A DNA stretch of 64,000 bases, from positions 1-64,000 of the forward strand of contig CAVUWX010000003.1 in NCBI GenBank assembly GCA_963745205.1, written 5' to 3'. Below the pieces are notes generated by a model. The model was not told the origin of the DNA, made no database searches, and saw only the letters and a program-made list of their open reading frames with translations. Each line of letters opens with the position of its first letter. Within the stretch, counting starts at the first letter, position 1. Shown here in pieces: positions 33,840 to 44,130 of this stretch. The translations under genes were made by a program, and so were the position numbers. The stretch is from Hyphomicrobium_A sp963745205. Lineage in GTDB: Bacteria; Pseudomonadota; Alphaproteobacteria; Rhizobiales; Hyphomicrobiaceae.

Positions 33840-35915
33840 TTACCCTTCCCGCTCGTGGAAGTGATCGTAGATCCGCTGAGCCATCTCGGCGGAGATGCCG
33901 TCGGCCGCCTTGAGGTCCTCGACGCCCGCGCGCGACACGGCCTTGGCCGAGCCGAAGTGCTTCATGAGCGCCCGCCGGCGGAGCGGGCCGATGCCGGCGA
34001 TCTCATCGAGCGGGCTCGTGCCGAGCGCCTTCGAGCGCTTGGCGCGGTGCGTGCCGATGGCGAAGCGGTGCGCCTCGTCGCGCAGTCGCTGCACGAAGTA
34101 GAGAACGGGATCGCGCGGCTCGAGCATGATCGGCCGGTCGCGGCCGGCGAGATAGAAATGCTCGCGGCCGGCATCGCGATCTGGCCCCTTGGCGACGCCC
34201 ATCACGCAGATCTCGTGCAGCCCCAGGTCGGCCAGCACCTCGCGGGCAACCGCGAGCTGCCCGGCTCCGCCGTCGATCAGCACGAGATCGGGACGGTCGG
34301 GAAAGGCATCGTCGTCGGCCGGCTCCGGCCCGAGACCGATCGCATCGAGTACCGTGCCGACCACGGTTGCCGCAGCGGCGGCAGGTTCCGGTGCGCCGCC
34401 CTCTCCGTTCTCGACTGCGAGACGACGGAAGCGTCGCGTGAGCACTTCGCGCATCATCGCGTAGTCGTCGCCGGGGCTCAGGTTTTCCGACTTGATATTG
34501 AACTTGCGGTACTGGCCTTTGACCCAGCCGTCGGGTCCCGCGACGATCATCGCGCCCACGGCGTTGGCGCCCTGGATGTGGCTATTGTCGAACACCTCGA
34601 TGCGGCGCGGCGAGGCCGAGAGCGAGAAGCGCTCGGCGAGGGCATCGAGCAGGCGGCGCTGCGATGATCCCTCCGCGAGCTTGCGCCCCAGCGCTTCGCG
34701 CGCGTTTGCGAGCGCGTGCTCGACGAGGCCGGACTTGGTTCCGCGCTGCGGCAAGCGGATCTCGATCTTGTGCTCGGCCTTGATCGACAGCGCCTCGGCG
34801 AGAAGCTCGCGGTTTGGCACATCGTGCGAGATGAGGATCAGCCGCGGCACCGGCTTGTCGTCGTAGAACTGGGCGATGAAGCTGTCCAAAACCTCCTCGA
34901 CAGGGAGCGAACGGTCAGCCTTCGGGAAGTAGGCGCGGTTGCCCCAATTCTGTCCGGTTCGGAAGAAGAACACCTCGATGCACGTCTGCCCGCCGTCCTG
35001 CGCGGCGGCAAAGATGTCGGCCTCCTCGATCCCTTCCGGGTTGATCGACTGATCGGCAGTGACGTGCGCAAGCGCGGCGAGCCGGTCGCGGAAGCGCGCC
35101 GCGCGCTCGAACTCGAGCTTGGTGGAGGCGTCCGCCATCAAACCCTGGTACATGCGCCGCACGTTCTGGCTCTCGCCGCGCAGGAAGCGAACGGCCTCGT
35201 CGACGAGCCGGCCGTAATCCTCGAGTGAAATCTCGCCGGTGCAGGGCGCCGAGCAGCGCTTGATCTGATAGAGCAGACACGGGCGCGTGCGGCTGTCGTA
35301 GACGCTGTCGGAGCACGAGCGCAGAAGGAACGCGCGCTCCAGCATGTTGATCGTGCGGTTCACGGCGCCGGCGGAAGCAAAGGGCCCGAAGTAGTCGCCT
35401 TTGCGGTTGCGCGCGCCGCGGTGCTTCATAATCTGCGGGGCGGCGGTGTCGCGCGCGATAAGGATGTATGGGAAGGACTTGTCGTCGCGCATCAGCACGT
35501 TGAAGCGCGGGCGAAAGCGCTTGATGAGGTTGGCTTCGAGCAGCAGCGCCTCGGCCTCGGTGCGCACCGACACGAACTCCATGGCCGAGGTGGTGGCGAT
35601 CATACGGGCGATACGGTTGGTGTGGCCGCCGAGCCGCGCGTAGTTCGACACGCGCGCCTTGAGGTTGCGCGCCTTGCCCACGTAGATGACGGTGCCTTCG
35701 CGATCGAGCATGCGATAGACGCCGGGCGAGGACGGCAGCAGCTTCAAGTAGGCCACGATGACGGCGGGCCCGCTGGCGATGGCTTCGCCTGCCGGAGCCT
35801 CCGCTGCAACGTCGGCCAGCGCGCGCTCCTTTGACGGTGCGTCGACGTGGGGTTCGCGGGTATCCTTATCAGGCATCGACGATAAATCGGCTTGCAGGCG
35901 GGCCGCGTCAAGCAA
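33840..35915 (-). CDS. uvrC: Excinuclease ABC subunit C
   Basis: UvrC makes both incisions in nucleotide excision repair. The GIY-YIG nuclease domain starts PSSPGVYRMLDREGTVIYVGKARNLKARV, and a UvrB-binding UVR region follows (residues about 230-270). The RNase H-like endonuclease domain has VFDNSHIQGANAVGAMIV and LVLIDGGAGQLAVAREVL. A helix-hairpin-helix pair closes the protein (LDEIAGIGPLRRRALMKHFGS). The start may be 35876 (MPDKD). At 691 residues it is slightly long, with an insert near residue 500. Confidence 0.97.
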   Translation of the reverse strand: MLDAARLQADLSSMPDKDTREPHVDAPSKERALADVAAEAPAGEAIASGPAVIVAYLKLLPSSPGVYRMLDREGTVIYVGKARNLKARVSNYARLGGHTNRIARMIATTSAMEFVSVRTEAEALLLEANLIKRFRPRFNVLMRDDKSFPYILIARDTAAPQIMKHRGARNRKGDYFGPFASAGAVNRTINMLERAFLLRSCSDSVYDSRTRPCLLYQIKRCSAPCTGEISLEDYGRLVDEAVRFLRGESQNVRRMYQGLMADASTKLEFERAARFRDRLAALAHVTADQSINPEGIEEADIFAAAQDGGQTCIEVFFFRTGQNWGNRAYFPKADRSLPVEEVLDSFIAQFYDDKPVPRLILISHDVPNRELLAEALSIKAEHKIEIRLPQRGTKSGLVEHALANAREALGRKLAEGSSQRRLLDALAERFSLSASPRRIEVFDNSHIQGANAVGAMIVAGPDGWVKGQYRKFNIKSENLSPGDDYAMMREVLTRRFRRLAVENGEGGAPEPAAAAATVVGTVLDAIGLGPEPADDDAFPDRPDLVLIDGGAGQLAVAREVLADLGLHEICVMGVAKGPDRDAGREHFYLAGRDRPIMLEPRDPVLYFVQRLRDEAHRFAIGTHRAKRSKALGTSPLDEIAGIGPLRRRALMKHFGSAKAVSRAGVEDLKAADGISAEMAQRIYDHFHEREG

Positions 35916-35928
35916 GCCGACGACCGAG

Positions 35929-36789
35929 CTACCAGGCGAGCCTCGTCATGGCGGCGATCGGACGTGGCGCGCCGGGCGGGAACAATGCTTCGAGAGCCGC
36001 AGCGTCAAGCCCGCTCGTAACGTGCACACCGCTCGCCACGAACAGCGAGCGCACCCCCGCAGCTGCCGCGCCGGCGAGATCCGTGCGCACGCCATCCCCG
36101 ATGGCGAGCAGCCGGCTGCGGTCGCTGCTTCCAGGCCGCATGCGCTCGAGCGTCGCGAATGCTAGCTCGTAGATCGGCAGATACGGCTTGCCCGCGTACG
36201 TCACCGCGCCGCCAAGCAGCTCGTAGGCTTGAGCGAGCGCACCGGCGCAATAGATGATGCGCCCGCCGCGCTCCACCGTCAGGTCGGGGTTGGCGCAAAG
36301 CATCGGCAGCCCGCGCGAGACGCAGGCGACCAGTGTTTCGACGTAGTCGTCAGGCGTCTCCCGTTCATCGTCGTAGAGTCCCGTGCAGACGACGGCGTCG
36401 GCACGGTCAGCTCCGACGCGCTCGACGTCGATACCCGCGAAGACGGCCAGGTCGCGCTCAGGGCCGATGTGGAAGACGCGCCGCCCCGCGTACGCCTCGA
36501 TCAGCGTGCGCGCCACATCGCCGGAGCTGACGATGGCGTCATAACCCGAGCGCGGGACGCCAATGCGATCGAGCTGTGCGGCGACACCCTCGCGCGGACG
36601 CGGGGAGTTCGATAGGAGCGTCACGAGCCCGCCACCCTCGCGAAACTGCCGGCAGGCCTCGCAGGCGGGCGCAAACGGCTGCACCCCGTTGTGCATGACG
36701 CCCCAGATGTCGACGAGCCAGGCCGCGGTCGTGGCAGCGAGCGGCGCGACGGACTCTATGATCTCTATGGGCGCGGGTCGTCGGGACAT
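35929..36789 (-). CDS. TIGR01459-type HAD hydrolase (HAD-IIA)
   Basis: The catalytic motif is WLVDIWGVMHNGVQPF, with the NagD-like DxWG...H variation, and motif II is VTLLSNSPRPREGV. Motif IV is LLAIGDGVRTDLAGAAAAGVRSLFV. This subgroup is restricted largely to alphaproteobacteria, with unknown substrate. It lies 13 bases from the uvrC start on the same strand and is preceded by the EAL-like gene. Confidence 0.88.
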   Translation of the reverse strand: MSRRPAPIEIIESVAPLAATTAAWLVDIWGVMHNGVQPFAPACEACRQFREGGGLVTLLSNSPRPREGVAAQLDRIGVPRSGYDAIVSSGDVARTLIEAYAGRRVFHIGPERDLAVFAGIDVERVGADRADAVVCTGLYDDERETPDDYVETLVACVSRGLPMLCANPDLTVERGGRIIYCAGALAQAYELLGGAVTYAGKPYLPIYELAFATLERMRPGSSDRSRLLAIGDGVRTDLAGAAAAGVRSLFVASGVHVTSGLDAAALEALFPPGAPRPIAAMTRLAW

Positions 36790-36820
36790 ACCGCCTGACT
36801 AGCGGCCGCGGCGCGGAAGC

Positions 36821-38515
36821 TCAAGCGGCCGCTGTGCCGACGGCGTCGGAGGCGACCATCTGCGGCGGACCGAACAGTGGCCCTTGGCCGAGCGACACGC
36901 CGCTGGCCACGACCTTGGCACGCGTCGTTTCGCTGTCGATCCCCTGAACTATGGTGATCAACCCGAGCTCTGCGAGCGACCGGCAAACGTCCGGAGCCGC
37001 CATGATGCCGGTTGCGGCCGGCAAACCCTGCAGGAACACCACGGCGTCGATCCTGACGAAAGCAAACCCCGCCGCCCGCAGCGCGCTAAACTCGTAGTCG
37101 AGGTCCGTCGTTTGATCGAGGCCAAAGCGGAACCCGAGATCGCGCATGTCGGTGAGGTTGCTCCATTCCGTGCCGCCGAAGGATCTGACATCGGCCTGCG
37201 AGAACGTCAGCACCAGCTCGCCCGCAAGCCCCTCGCGCGCGCGATAGACCCCGGCCAGCTCGTCAAGGTAGCCGTCGGTGGCAAGGGCCTCCCCGCTCGC
37301 AGCGGCGAGCACGCAGTACTTCTGCCGCTGATGCGCAAACATGCGGCAGACTTGCGCCACGCGCCTCAGACGCGCGCCGTCGAGCAGCGGAAGCAGCCCC
37401 GTACGCGCGAGCTGGGGATCGTGGGTGGCGACGGCAAGCGCCATGCCGCGCTCGTCGCGCGGGCAGACGCTCGCCTCGTAATAGTGAACATGGTGGTCGC
37501 CGAGGCCCATGATGGGCTCGACGAGGACGTCTACGCGGCCCGCGGCGAGGGCTGCCGCGAGTGACGACATGCGCGCGTGGGCGGGCGCGATCGGCGGCGG
37601 CATAGAAGGTGGCGCATTGCGTGCGGCTGCAGCGGGCGGGGCCTTCGGTGCGGCGGCGGCGCGCATTGTGCTCGCGGTCGCATTCAACGCGTCGACGGAA
37701 GAGCGCGCGATGGTCTCGGGGCTGGGGGCCGCGCGCTCGCTTGCAGCGTCGGCCCCGAGGCTCACCTCGTCGGCAAGCCGCTTAATCATGCCCTGCACCG
37801 CGTCGAGGTCGGCTTCCCGCTCCGCGGCGGTAGGAGGCGTTTCCTTGCGGCGCCCTTGCGACGTTTCGGGCAGCGTGGGCTTCGCCGGGCGGAAGGCCCA
37901 GTAGTCGTGCATGTTGTCGCCATGGTCCGACGCGTCTGGCCACGGCGGCAGCTCGGGCTGAGGGGTCGCTGGCGCACTCGGGACGGCAAGGGTGGGGGCC
38001 GGAGCTGCCGGCGCGCTCGGAGGCGGCGGCATCGCAGCAGGCGAAGTCGTACGAGCTAGAAGTGGGGACTGAGCCTGCGGCTGGGGCTTCGGTATACGCT
38101 CGGTCGGCGGCGGCGCCTTGGCATCGAACAATGGGGCTGCCGGCCTCTGAGCGAGCAGATCGGCCGACACGGGCGCCGGGGCGGGCTGTCGTACTGCGAC
38201 CGACGAGCGCTGCCATCCAGTGGCCGCGGCTTCCTCCTCGCCTGGGCGCATGCGCGACAGCTCGTCCTCAAGACGCGACACCTCCGACACGAGCGCGTCG
38301 ACCCGCTCCGACCGCCGCATCAGCGCGTGCAACATCAATAGGGTTATGTACACGGACAAGGCGGCGATGAGCGCCAGCCAGAATGTGACCCGGAACTGCA
38401 GGTAAGCGCCAATGAAGAAGGCGACCGTGACGAGGGCAATCGCGCCCTTCACGATGATGTCCGCGATGCCGCCGTGATTGCGCATGCCGGTTCTGCTGTC
38501 GTCGATGCTCGCCAT
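36821..38515 (-). CDS. Membrane-anchored protein with degenerate EAL domain
   Basis: Two N-terminal membrane spans (IVKGAIALVTVAFFIGAYLQF, WLALIAALSVYITLLMLHALM) are followed by a coiled coil and a long Pro/Ala-rich region up to about residue 310. A C-terminal EAL-fold domain follows (SSLAAALAAGRVDVLVEPIMGL...GLDQTTDLDYEFSALRAAGFAFVRIDA). The signature ExL is replaced by VEPI, and the metal-binding Asp/Glu residues seem absent, so it is unlikely to hydrolyse cyclic di-GMP. It could bind the nucleotide as an effector. It is 564 residues long. Confidence 0.8.
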   Translation of the reverse strand: MASIDDSRTGMRNHGGIADIIVKGAIALVTVAFFIGAYLQFRVTFWLALIAALSVYITLLMLHALMRRSERVDALVSEVSRLEDELSRMRPGEEEAAATGWQRSSVAVRQPAPAPVSADLLAQRPAAPLFDAKAPPPTERIPKPQPQAQSPLLARTTSPAAMPPPPSAPAAPAPTLAVPSAPATPQPELPPWPDASDHGDNMHDYWAFRPAKPTLPETSQGRRKETPPTAAEREADLDAVQGMIKRLADEVSLGADAASERAAPSPETIARSSVDALNATASTMRAAAAPKAPPAAAARNAPPSMPPPIAPAHARMSSLAAALAAGRVDVLVEPIMGLGDHHVHYYEASVCPRDERGMALAVATHDPQLARTGLLPLLDGARLRRVAQVCRMFAHQRQKYCVLAAASGEALATDGYLDELAGVYRAREGLAGELVLTFSQADVRSFGGTEWSNLTDMRDLGFRFGLDQTTDLDYEFSALRAAGFAFVRIDAVVFLQGLPAATGIMAAPDVCRSLAELGLITIVQGIDSETTRAKVVASGVSLGQGPLFGPPQMVASDAVGTAAA

Positions 38516-38833
38516 GAAGGTTTTCCGCCAGCCCCTACCGATTCGTTAGCGACAAGCTTTGTGTCCGCACTGGCCGAGCGCAATGACGGCGACGCCACTT
38601 TCACCAGCTTTCTCCAGCAGGCGACAATTCGCGACGGGAGTGAGGCTCAAGCCACATCAATCACTTAGGGACCGTGCCTGGAGATTGCCACCGCGCGCCC
38701 CATTGGCGCCCTGACCCGGCCCGCAGCCCACCTGAATCCGGGTGCCATTTAGAACTCGTTAGCCGAATCGGCGTGCTATCAATGTACCCGGGCGTTCCCT
38801 CACGGTCCCGGCGTCGAATTAAGGGGAAGCCTG
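38516..38833. other. Intergenic region between the EAL-like and SDR genes
   Basis: I see no gene or RNA here. The divergent promoters of the EAL-like gene (minus) and the SDR gene (plus) must lie in it. AAGGGGAAG near 38,820 is the likely ribosome-binding site for the SDR gene. Confidence 0.5.
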
Positions 38834-39580
38834 ATGCTGATGACTGTGATTGGTCGAGATTTGAACGCCTCTGTCTACGGTGAGCTGGCGGGCGTACGAG
38901 TGCTCATCACCGGCCTTTCGCCGGCCTGCGGCGTCGACGTGGCGCGGGCTTTCGCGGACCATCGCGGGCGCCTCGTCATTCATGCCGAGGCAAGCGCGCC
39001 CGAGAACGATGTGCTTGCAACGCTGCTCGCCGAGACCGCGAGCGACGTGAAGCTGTTTACCGAGGCCTGCACGGGCCAGGAGGCCGCCCTGCGCTTCGCG
39101 CAGACGGCAGCACAGGCCTATGGCGGGCTCGATGTCGTGATCAACCTTATTCCTATCGCGGCCGAAGACCTCCAGGGCCGCGCGAGCATTGCGGACGTGG
39201 AAGATCTCGTCTCGCGGAAGCTGACGCTCCCGCTCTTGGTGACACGCGTCGTCGCCAACCGCATGCGCACCATGCTGAACGAGGGCCTCATCCTCAACGT
39301 GATGACGATGCCGAGCCCGCGCACCGCCGGCGAGGCCGCTCTCGCCGGCGTCGCCCGCACCGCGCTCGCCGCCGTGACCCGGGGCGAGGCCGCGACTTGG
39401 GCGCCACACGGCATCCGCGTCAACGCCATCGGGCCGCGCGCAACCACGCCGGACGCTGGCGCCTGCCTCACGAGCGAGCCCGACATCGCCGCGCTCGCTC
39501 TCTATCTTGCCTCCAAGCGCAGCCGCACGCTGACGGGGCACATCTTCGACGCCGCCGGCGTCGCGGCCCGGCGCTGCTAG
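38834..39580 (+). CDS. SDR-like protein with degenerate catalytic residues
   Basis: The overall fold is a short-chain dehydrogenase/reductase: VRVLITGLSPACGVDVARAFADHRG, a DVVINLIPIA segment in place of NNAG, and HGIRVNAIGPRATTPDAG. The usual TGxxxGxG is not complete. The catalytic YxxxK is replaced, with LAGVARTALAAVTR where homologues have YAASKAAL. It probably lacks oxidoreductase activity. It overlaps the convergent FUSC gene by 4 bases. Confidence 0.75.
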   Translation: MLMTVIGRDLNASVYGELAGVRVLITGLSPACGVDVARAFADHRGRLVIHAEASAPENDVLATLLAETASDVKLFTEACTGQEAALRFAQTAAQAYGGLDVVINLIPIAAEDLQGRASIADVEDLVSRKLTLPLLVTRVVANRMRTMLNEGLILNVMTMPSPRTAGEAALAGVARTALAAVTRGEAATWAPHGIRVNAIGPRATTPDAGACLTSEPDIAALALYLASKRSRTLTGHIFDAAGVAARRC

Positions 39581-40665
39581 GGCGAGCTAGGCTTTGCCGG
39601 CACTTGCCAACGCCGCAGCCAGGGGATGGTCGCGCCCGAGAGCCCAGCGAGATCGTGCGTGCGATCGGCCAGATCCTTGAGGTTCGATCGTAGCTGTCCC
39701 AGCGCGAAGTCGAAGGTCATGAGTCGCATGACCTCCTCAATCGAGAGCGCGCGCAGCTCGCCCTGAGCGCGCATGGCGGCAACAGATTCCTGCAACGCTG
39801 CAACCGCGCTGTCGGCCGCCGTCAGGTCCGGTGCGACGTTGCCGCGGAAAGCATCCGCGCATTGCTGCGGCAACGCCTCGACCGCACCGCGCAGCGCTTC
39901 GAGATGCGGCCGCATAACCGCGATCGCCGCCGCTGGCAGAGGCTGCGCCACCGAGCGTAAGAGCATGATCTCGGTGTGCCATAGCCGTCGCAGCGTGCGC
40001 AGCACCGCGTCGGGGTCGGATTGGCTAGCGAGATAGCCCGCCACCTCCAACTGGCTCTCACGTGCACGTGCATCGCCCGCGGCAAAGTTTGCGCGCACCT
40101 TGGCGGACGCCGCGGATACGAGCGCCGCGTCGTAGGCGCCCCCCAGAGCCGTATGCAACGCGCTCGCCAGCAGGCCGAACAGCGGGGGCAGTGTCTGCGC
40201 CACGTTGTCTGCGAAGGCGGGGCCAGCGCGCGAAGGGAAGAGAACGAGCGTTGTCAGAATGGAGACGACGGCGCCGATCGTTACCTCGATCATGCGGTAG
40301 CCGGCGGCGTGGATCGGTGCCCCCAACCTCGGATCGCCGAGGATGACGATGGCCGCCGTCACGCAGGCGATGCGTAGGGCCGGCCGGCGCGCGGAGAAGA
40401 ACGCGAGCACGAGGATCGTAGCGGCGAGCCCGGCGTACCGAAGCGCGTGCGAGTCGGCGAGCACGAGCGCCACGCCGCCGCCGACCAGCACGCCGAGCAG
40501 GCTGCCCAGCAACCGATCTATGGCGAGGCCGAGCGAGGCCCCGACGTTCGCCTGCGTCACCACGATTGCCGTCATCACCGCCCAGAACCCTTGAGGCAGA
40601 TCGAGCAGGTCCGCCGCCGCATAAGCGAGGCACGCAGCTACCGTCATTTGCACGGCCTGGCGCAT
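39577..40665 (-). CDS. FUSC family membrane protein
   Basis: The first half has about six hydrophobic segments (PQGFWAVMTAIVVTQANVGASLG; LLGSLLGVLVGGGVALVL; ILVLAFFSARRPALRIACVTAAIVIL; MIEVTIGAVVSILTTLVLFP) and the second half is helical and cytoplasmic. This matches FUSC/AaeB-type proteins, putative exporters of aromatic or fusaric-acid-like compounds. It is shorter (362 residues) than AaeB, so a half-size variant. No adaptor protein lies next to it. Confidence 0.82.
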   Translation of the reverse strand: MRQAVQMTVAACLAYAAADLLDLPQGFWAVMTAIVVTQANVGASLGLAIDRLLGSLLGVLVGGGVALVLADSHALRYAGLAATILVLAFFSARRPALRIACVTAAIVILGDPRLGAPIHAAGYRMIEVTIGAVVSILTTLVLFPSRAGPAFADNVAQTLPPLFGLLASALHTALGGAYDAALVSAASAKVRANFAAGDARARESQLEVAGYLASQSDPDAVLRTLRRLWHTEIMLLRSVAQPLPAAAIAVMRPHLEALRGAVEALPQQCADAFRGNVAPDLTAADSAVAALQESVAAMRAQGELRALSIEEVMRLMTFDFALGQLRSNLKDLADRTHDLAGLSGATIPWLRRWQVPAKPSSP

Positions 40666-40814
40666 GCGCGGCCAGCTTTCGCCCAGGCGCCGGTCCAGTT
40701 TGCAAGATTCGACAAGGGAGTTGAGCGGCCCAAGTTGGAAGTCCGCAGCGTAAATGGCGTGTCGTTACGCTCGCGTTACCTCTTTGGCGCATACCGAGGC
40801 CCGCAAGCTGCTTT

Positions 40815-40845
40815 CTTGACAGCCCGCGCTACGCCCGCGTATCAC
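40815..40845 (+). promoter_or_regulatory. Promoter of groESL (sigma-70/RpoH-like)
   Basis: CTTGACA (40815-40821) and TATCAC (40840-40845) are separated by 18 bases after TTGACA. The CTTGAC -35 is typical of alphaproteobacterial RpoH promoters. A CIRCE-like repeat lies just downstream. Confidence 0.6.
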
Positions 40846-40855
40846 GCGGGCGCCT

Positions 40856-40882
40856 TTGGCACTCCCGCTGACGAAGTGCCAG
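40856..40882. promoter_or_regulatory. CIRCE element (HrcA operator) upstream of groES
   Basis: TTGGCACTC (40856-40864), a 9-base spacer, then AAGTGCCAG (40874-40882). This fits the TTAGCACTC-N9-GAGTGCTAA CIRCE consensus with a few differences. The position just after the -10 element fits repression by HrcA. Confidence 0.8.
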
Positions 40883-40932
40883 GTTGCCAACACCATCACG
40901 CCCTAGCGGCGTAAGCTGGAGCAATATTTCCC

Positions 40933-41223
40933 ATGAAATTCCGTCCCCTGCACGACCGCGTGGTCGTTAAGCGCCTCGACAGCGAAACCAAGACGTCGGG
41001 CGGCATCATCATCCCCGATACGGCCGCGGAAAAGCCCCAGCAGGGCGAGGTCGTCGCGGTCGGGCCCGGCTCGCGCGACGAGGCAGGCAAGCTGATCGCG
41101 ATCGAGCTCAAGAAGGGCGACAAGGTACTATTCGGCAAGTGGAGCGGCACCGAAGTCAAGATCGACGGGCAGGAGCTGCTCATCATGAAAGAGAGCGACA
41201 TCATGGGCGTGATCGAGAAGTGA
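40933..41223 (+). CDS. groES: Co-chaperonin GroES
   Basis: This 96-residue protein starts MKFRPLHDRVVVKRLDSETKTSGGIIIPD; the TKTSGGIII part is the mobile loop that contacts GroEL. It has GKWSGTEVKIDGQELLIMKESDIMGVIE at its end. It is the first gene of the groESL operon, under the CIRCE element. Confidence 0.98.
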   Translation: MKFRPLHDRVVVKRLDSETKTSGGIIIPDTAAEKPQQGEVVAVGPGSRDEAGKLIAIELKKGDKVLFGKWSGTEVKIDGQELLIMKESDIMGVIEK

Positions 41224-41289
41224 CCGCGCTGACGCGACTTCCCACACTGCATAAGTAACACGACCATCGAATTTGAGGAGAGAGCCGGC

Positions 41290-42930
<1,641 letters not shown>

Positions 42931-42963
42931 TAGCCCGCACTGCCAAGCTGCATAGCCATCTGA

Positions 42964-42996
42964 GACCGCTCGCTGGCAACCGCGGGCGGTCATTTT
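42964..42996 (+). terminator. Probable intrinsic terminator of groESL
   Basis: GACCGC (42964-42969) and GCGGTC (42986-42991) form a stem, followed by ATTTTG. Confidence 0.55.
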
Positions 42997-43012
42997 GCGC
43001 GCGCCTAGCGCG

Positions 43013-43753
43013 TTACTGGGGCTGCGAGTCCCAGCCAAAGGAGCGGATGCTGGTCGGCATCGCGTCGGACTTGCCGCTCGTCCCTGGCGTGGTCTTCGAG
43101 CCCGGGACGATTGCGGGCGCCGACACGGGCTCACTGGCCGCTGTCTTGGACCGGAGTGGCGTAGCGGGCGCGGCAGCAGCCTTGCTTCGCCCCGGCGCCG
43201 GCGTGTCGTCGATCGCCGCGCCCGTGTCAGCGGCGGAGGTCGTCGGCTCGGCCGGATTGGCCGGCGGCGGAGCCCCTAAGGCGGCGGGCGCTAGCGTCGC
43301 CGTCGGCGGCTCGACAGAGCCAGTGGACTCAGGCGTTGTCGCAGCCGTGTCCGCCGTGCCCGTCTGCTCGGGCGCACTGTCGCTGCCGAAACGCCGGCTG
43401 AGCTCTTCCGCCTTCTCGCGCACTGCAGCGGCTTCGCGCCCGGCCTGGTCGGCCCTGACCATGGCCGCCTGTGCGGCCGCAAGCGTGGCGTCGTCGCTCG
43501 ACGGCGGGCTGCTCGACACGCTCGCAGCGGGCGCTGCCGAGGGGCTCGCGGGTGCACTGTCCCACGTGCGCCAGGCGTCCTTCAGGTCCGGGAGGCGGTT
43601 ACCGTCGAAGAAAGATGGCAGCGCGGGCGCGGATGGGAATGGAGTCGACGCAGGCGCTTGGGCCGGCTCCATAGCGGGTGCAGGCCCGCCCAACAGCATG
43701 GTCACCGCCAGCAGCGAGCCGCCGACGAAAATATGATTGCTTGCGCCCATCAA
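43013..43753 (-). CDS. Secreted Ala/Pro-rich hypothetical protein
   Basis: A signal peptide (HIFVGGSLLAVTMLLGGPAPAMEPA) is followed by a 220-residue low-complexity chain rich in Ala, Pro, Ser and Thr. A short ordered part (SFFDGNRLPDLKDAWRTWDS) and a coiled region (AMVRADQAGREAAAVREKAEELSRRF) stand out. I recognise no family. The opposite strand is also open, but its product lacks a signal peptide and looks like a composition shadow. Confidence 0.6.
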   Translation of the reverse strand: MMGASNHIFVGGSLLAVTMLLGGPAPAMEPAQAPASTPFPSAPALPSFFDGNRLPDLKDAWRTWDSAPASPSAAPAASVSSSPPSSDDATLAAAQAAMVRADQAGREAAAVREKAEELSRRFGSDSAPEQTGTADTAATTPESTGSVEPPTATLAPAALGAPPPANPAEPTTSAADTGAAIDDTPAPGRSKAAAAPATPLRSKTAASEPVSAPAIVPGSKTTPGTSGKSDAMPTSIRSFGWDSQPQ

Positions 43754-44130
43754 CCCTAACTCCCAAGCGCTACCATTCTAGCTGCCGGAGACTTCGCCCG
43801 CACGCACTTCGCGCAGCGACTTAACCGCCGTGGCGACACGAACGCCGTCCACGTCGGCAGCAGTGCCGCCCACCCAGCGACGCCCTATCCTCGGCTCCTA
43901 TATGAGCCCAATTTTCGGCAGTCCCCCGCGAACTGTTCGTTTGTAATATCAAAGGCCTACACGGCAACAACAAGGCACCGTGGAATCCGCCAGCCTTTCG
44001 GGCAGTTTCGGGGGGAGCGGATTGCCTTTCCGCCTCGAACCGTCGATGATCCCTAAAGGTCATGTCGCGCCACTCTGGTTATTCAACGCGGCACACAACC
44101 TGGCCCTAGCCGACCACCCTGGAAGGGGCA
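43754..44130. other. Intergenic region upstream of the LysR regulator
   Basis: I see no gene or RNA in these 377 bases. They should hold the promoters of the secreted protein (minus) and of the LysR gene (plus). GGAAGGGGC just before 44,131 is the likely ribosome-binding site. Confidence 0.5.

Noticed and set aside
43047..43736. Open frame on the plus strand opposite the secreted Ala/Pro-rich protein
   Set aside because: The minus-strand frame has a clear signal peptide; the plus-strand product is only a GC-rich shadow.
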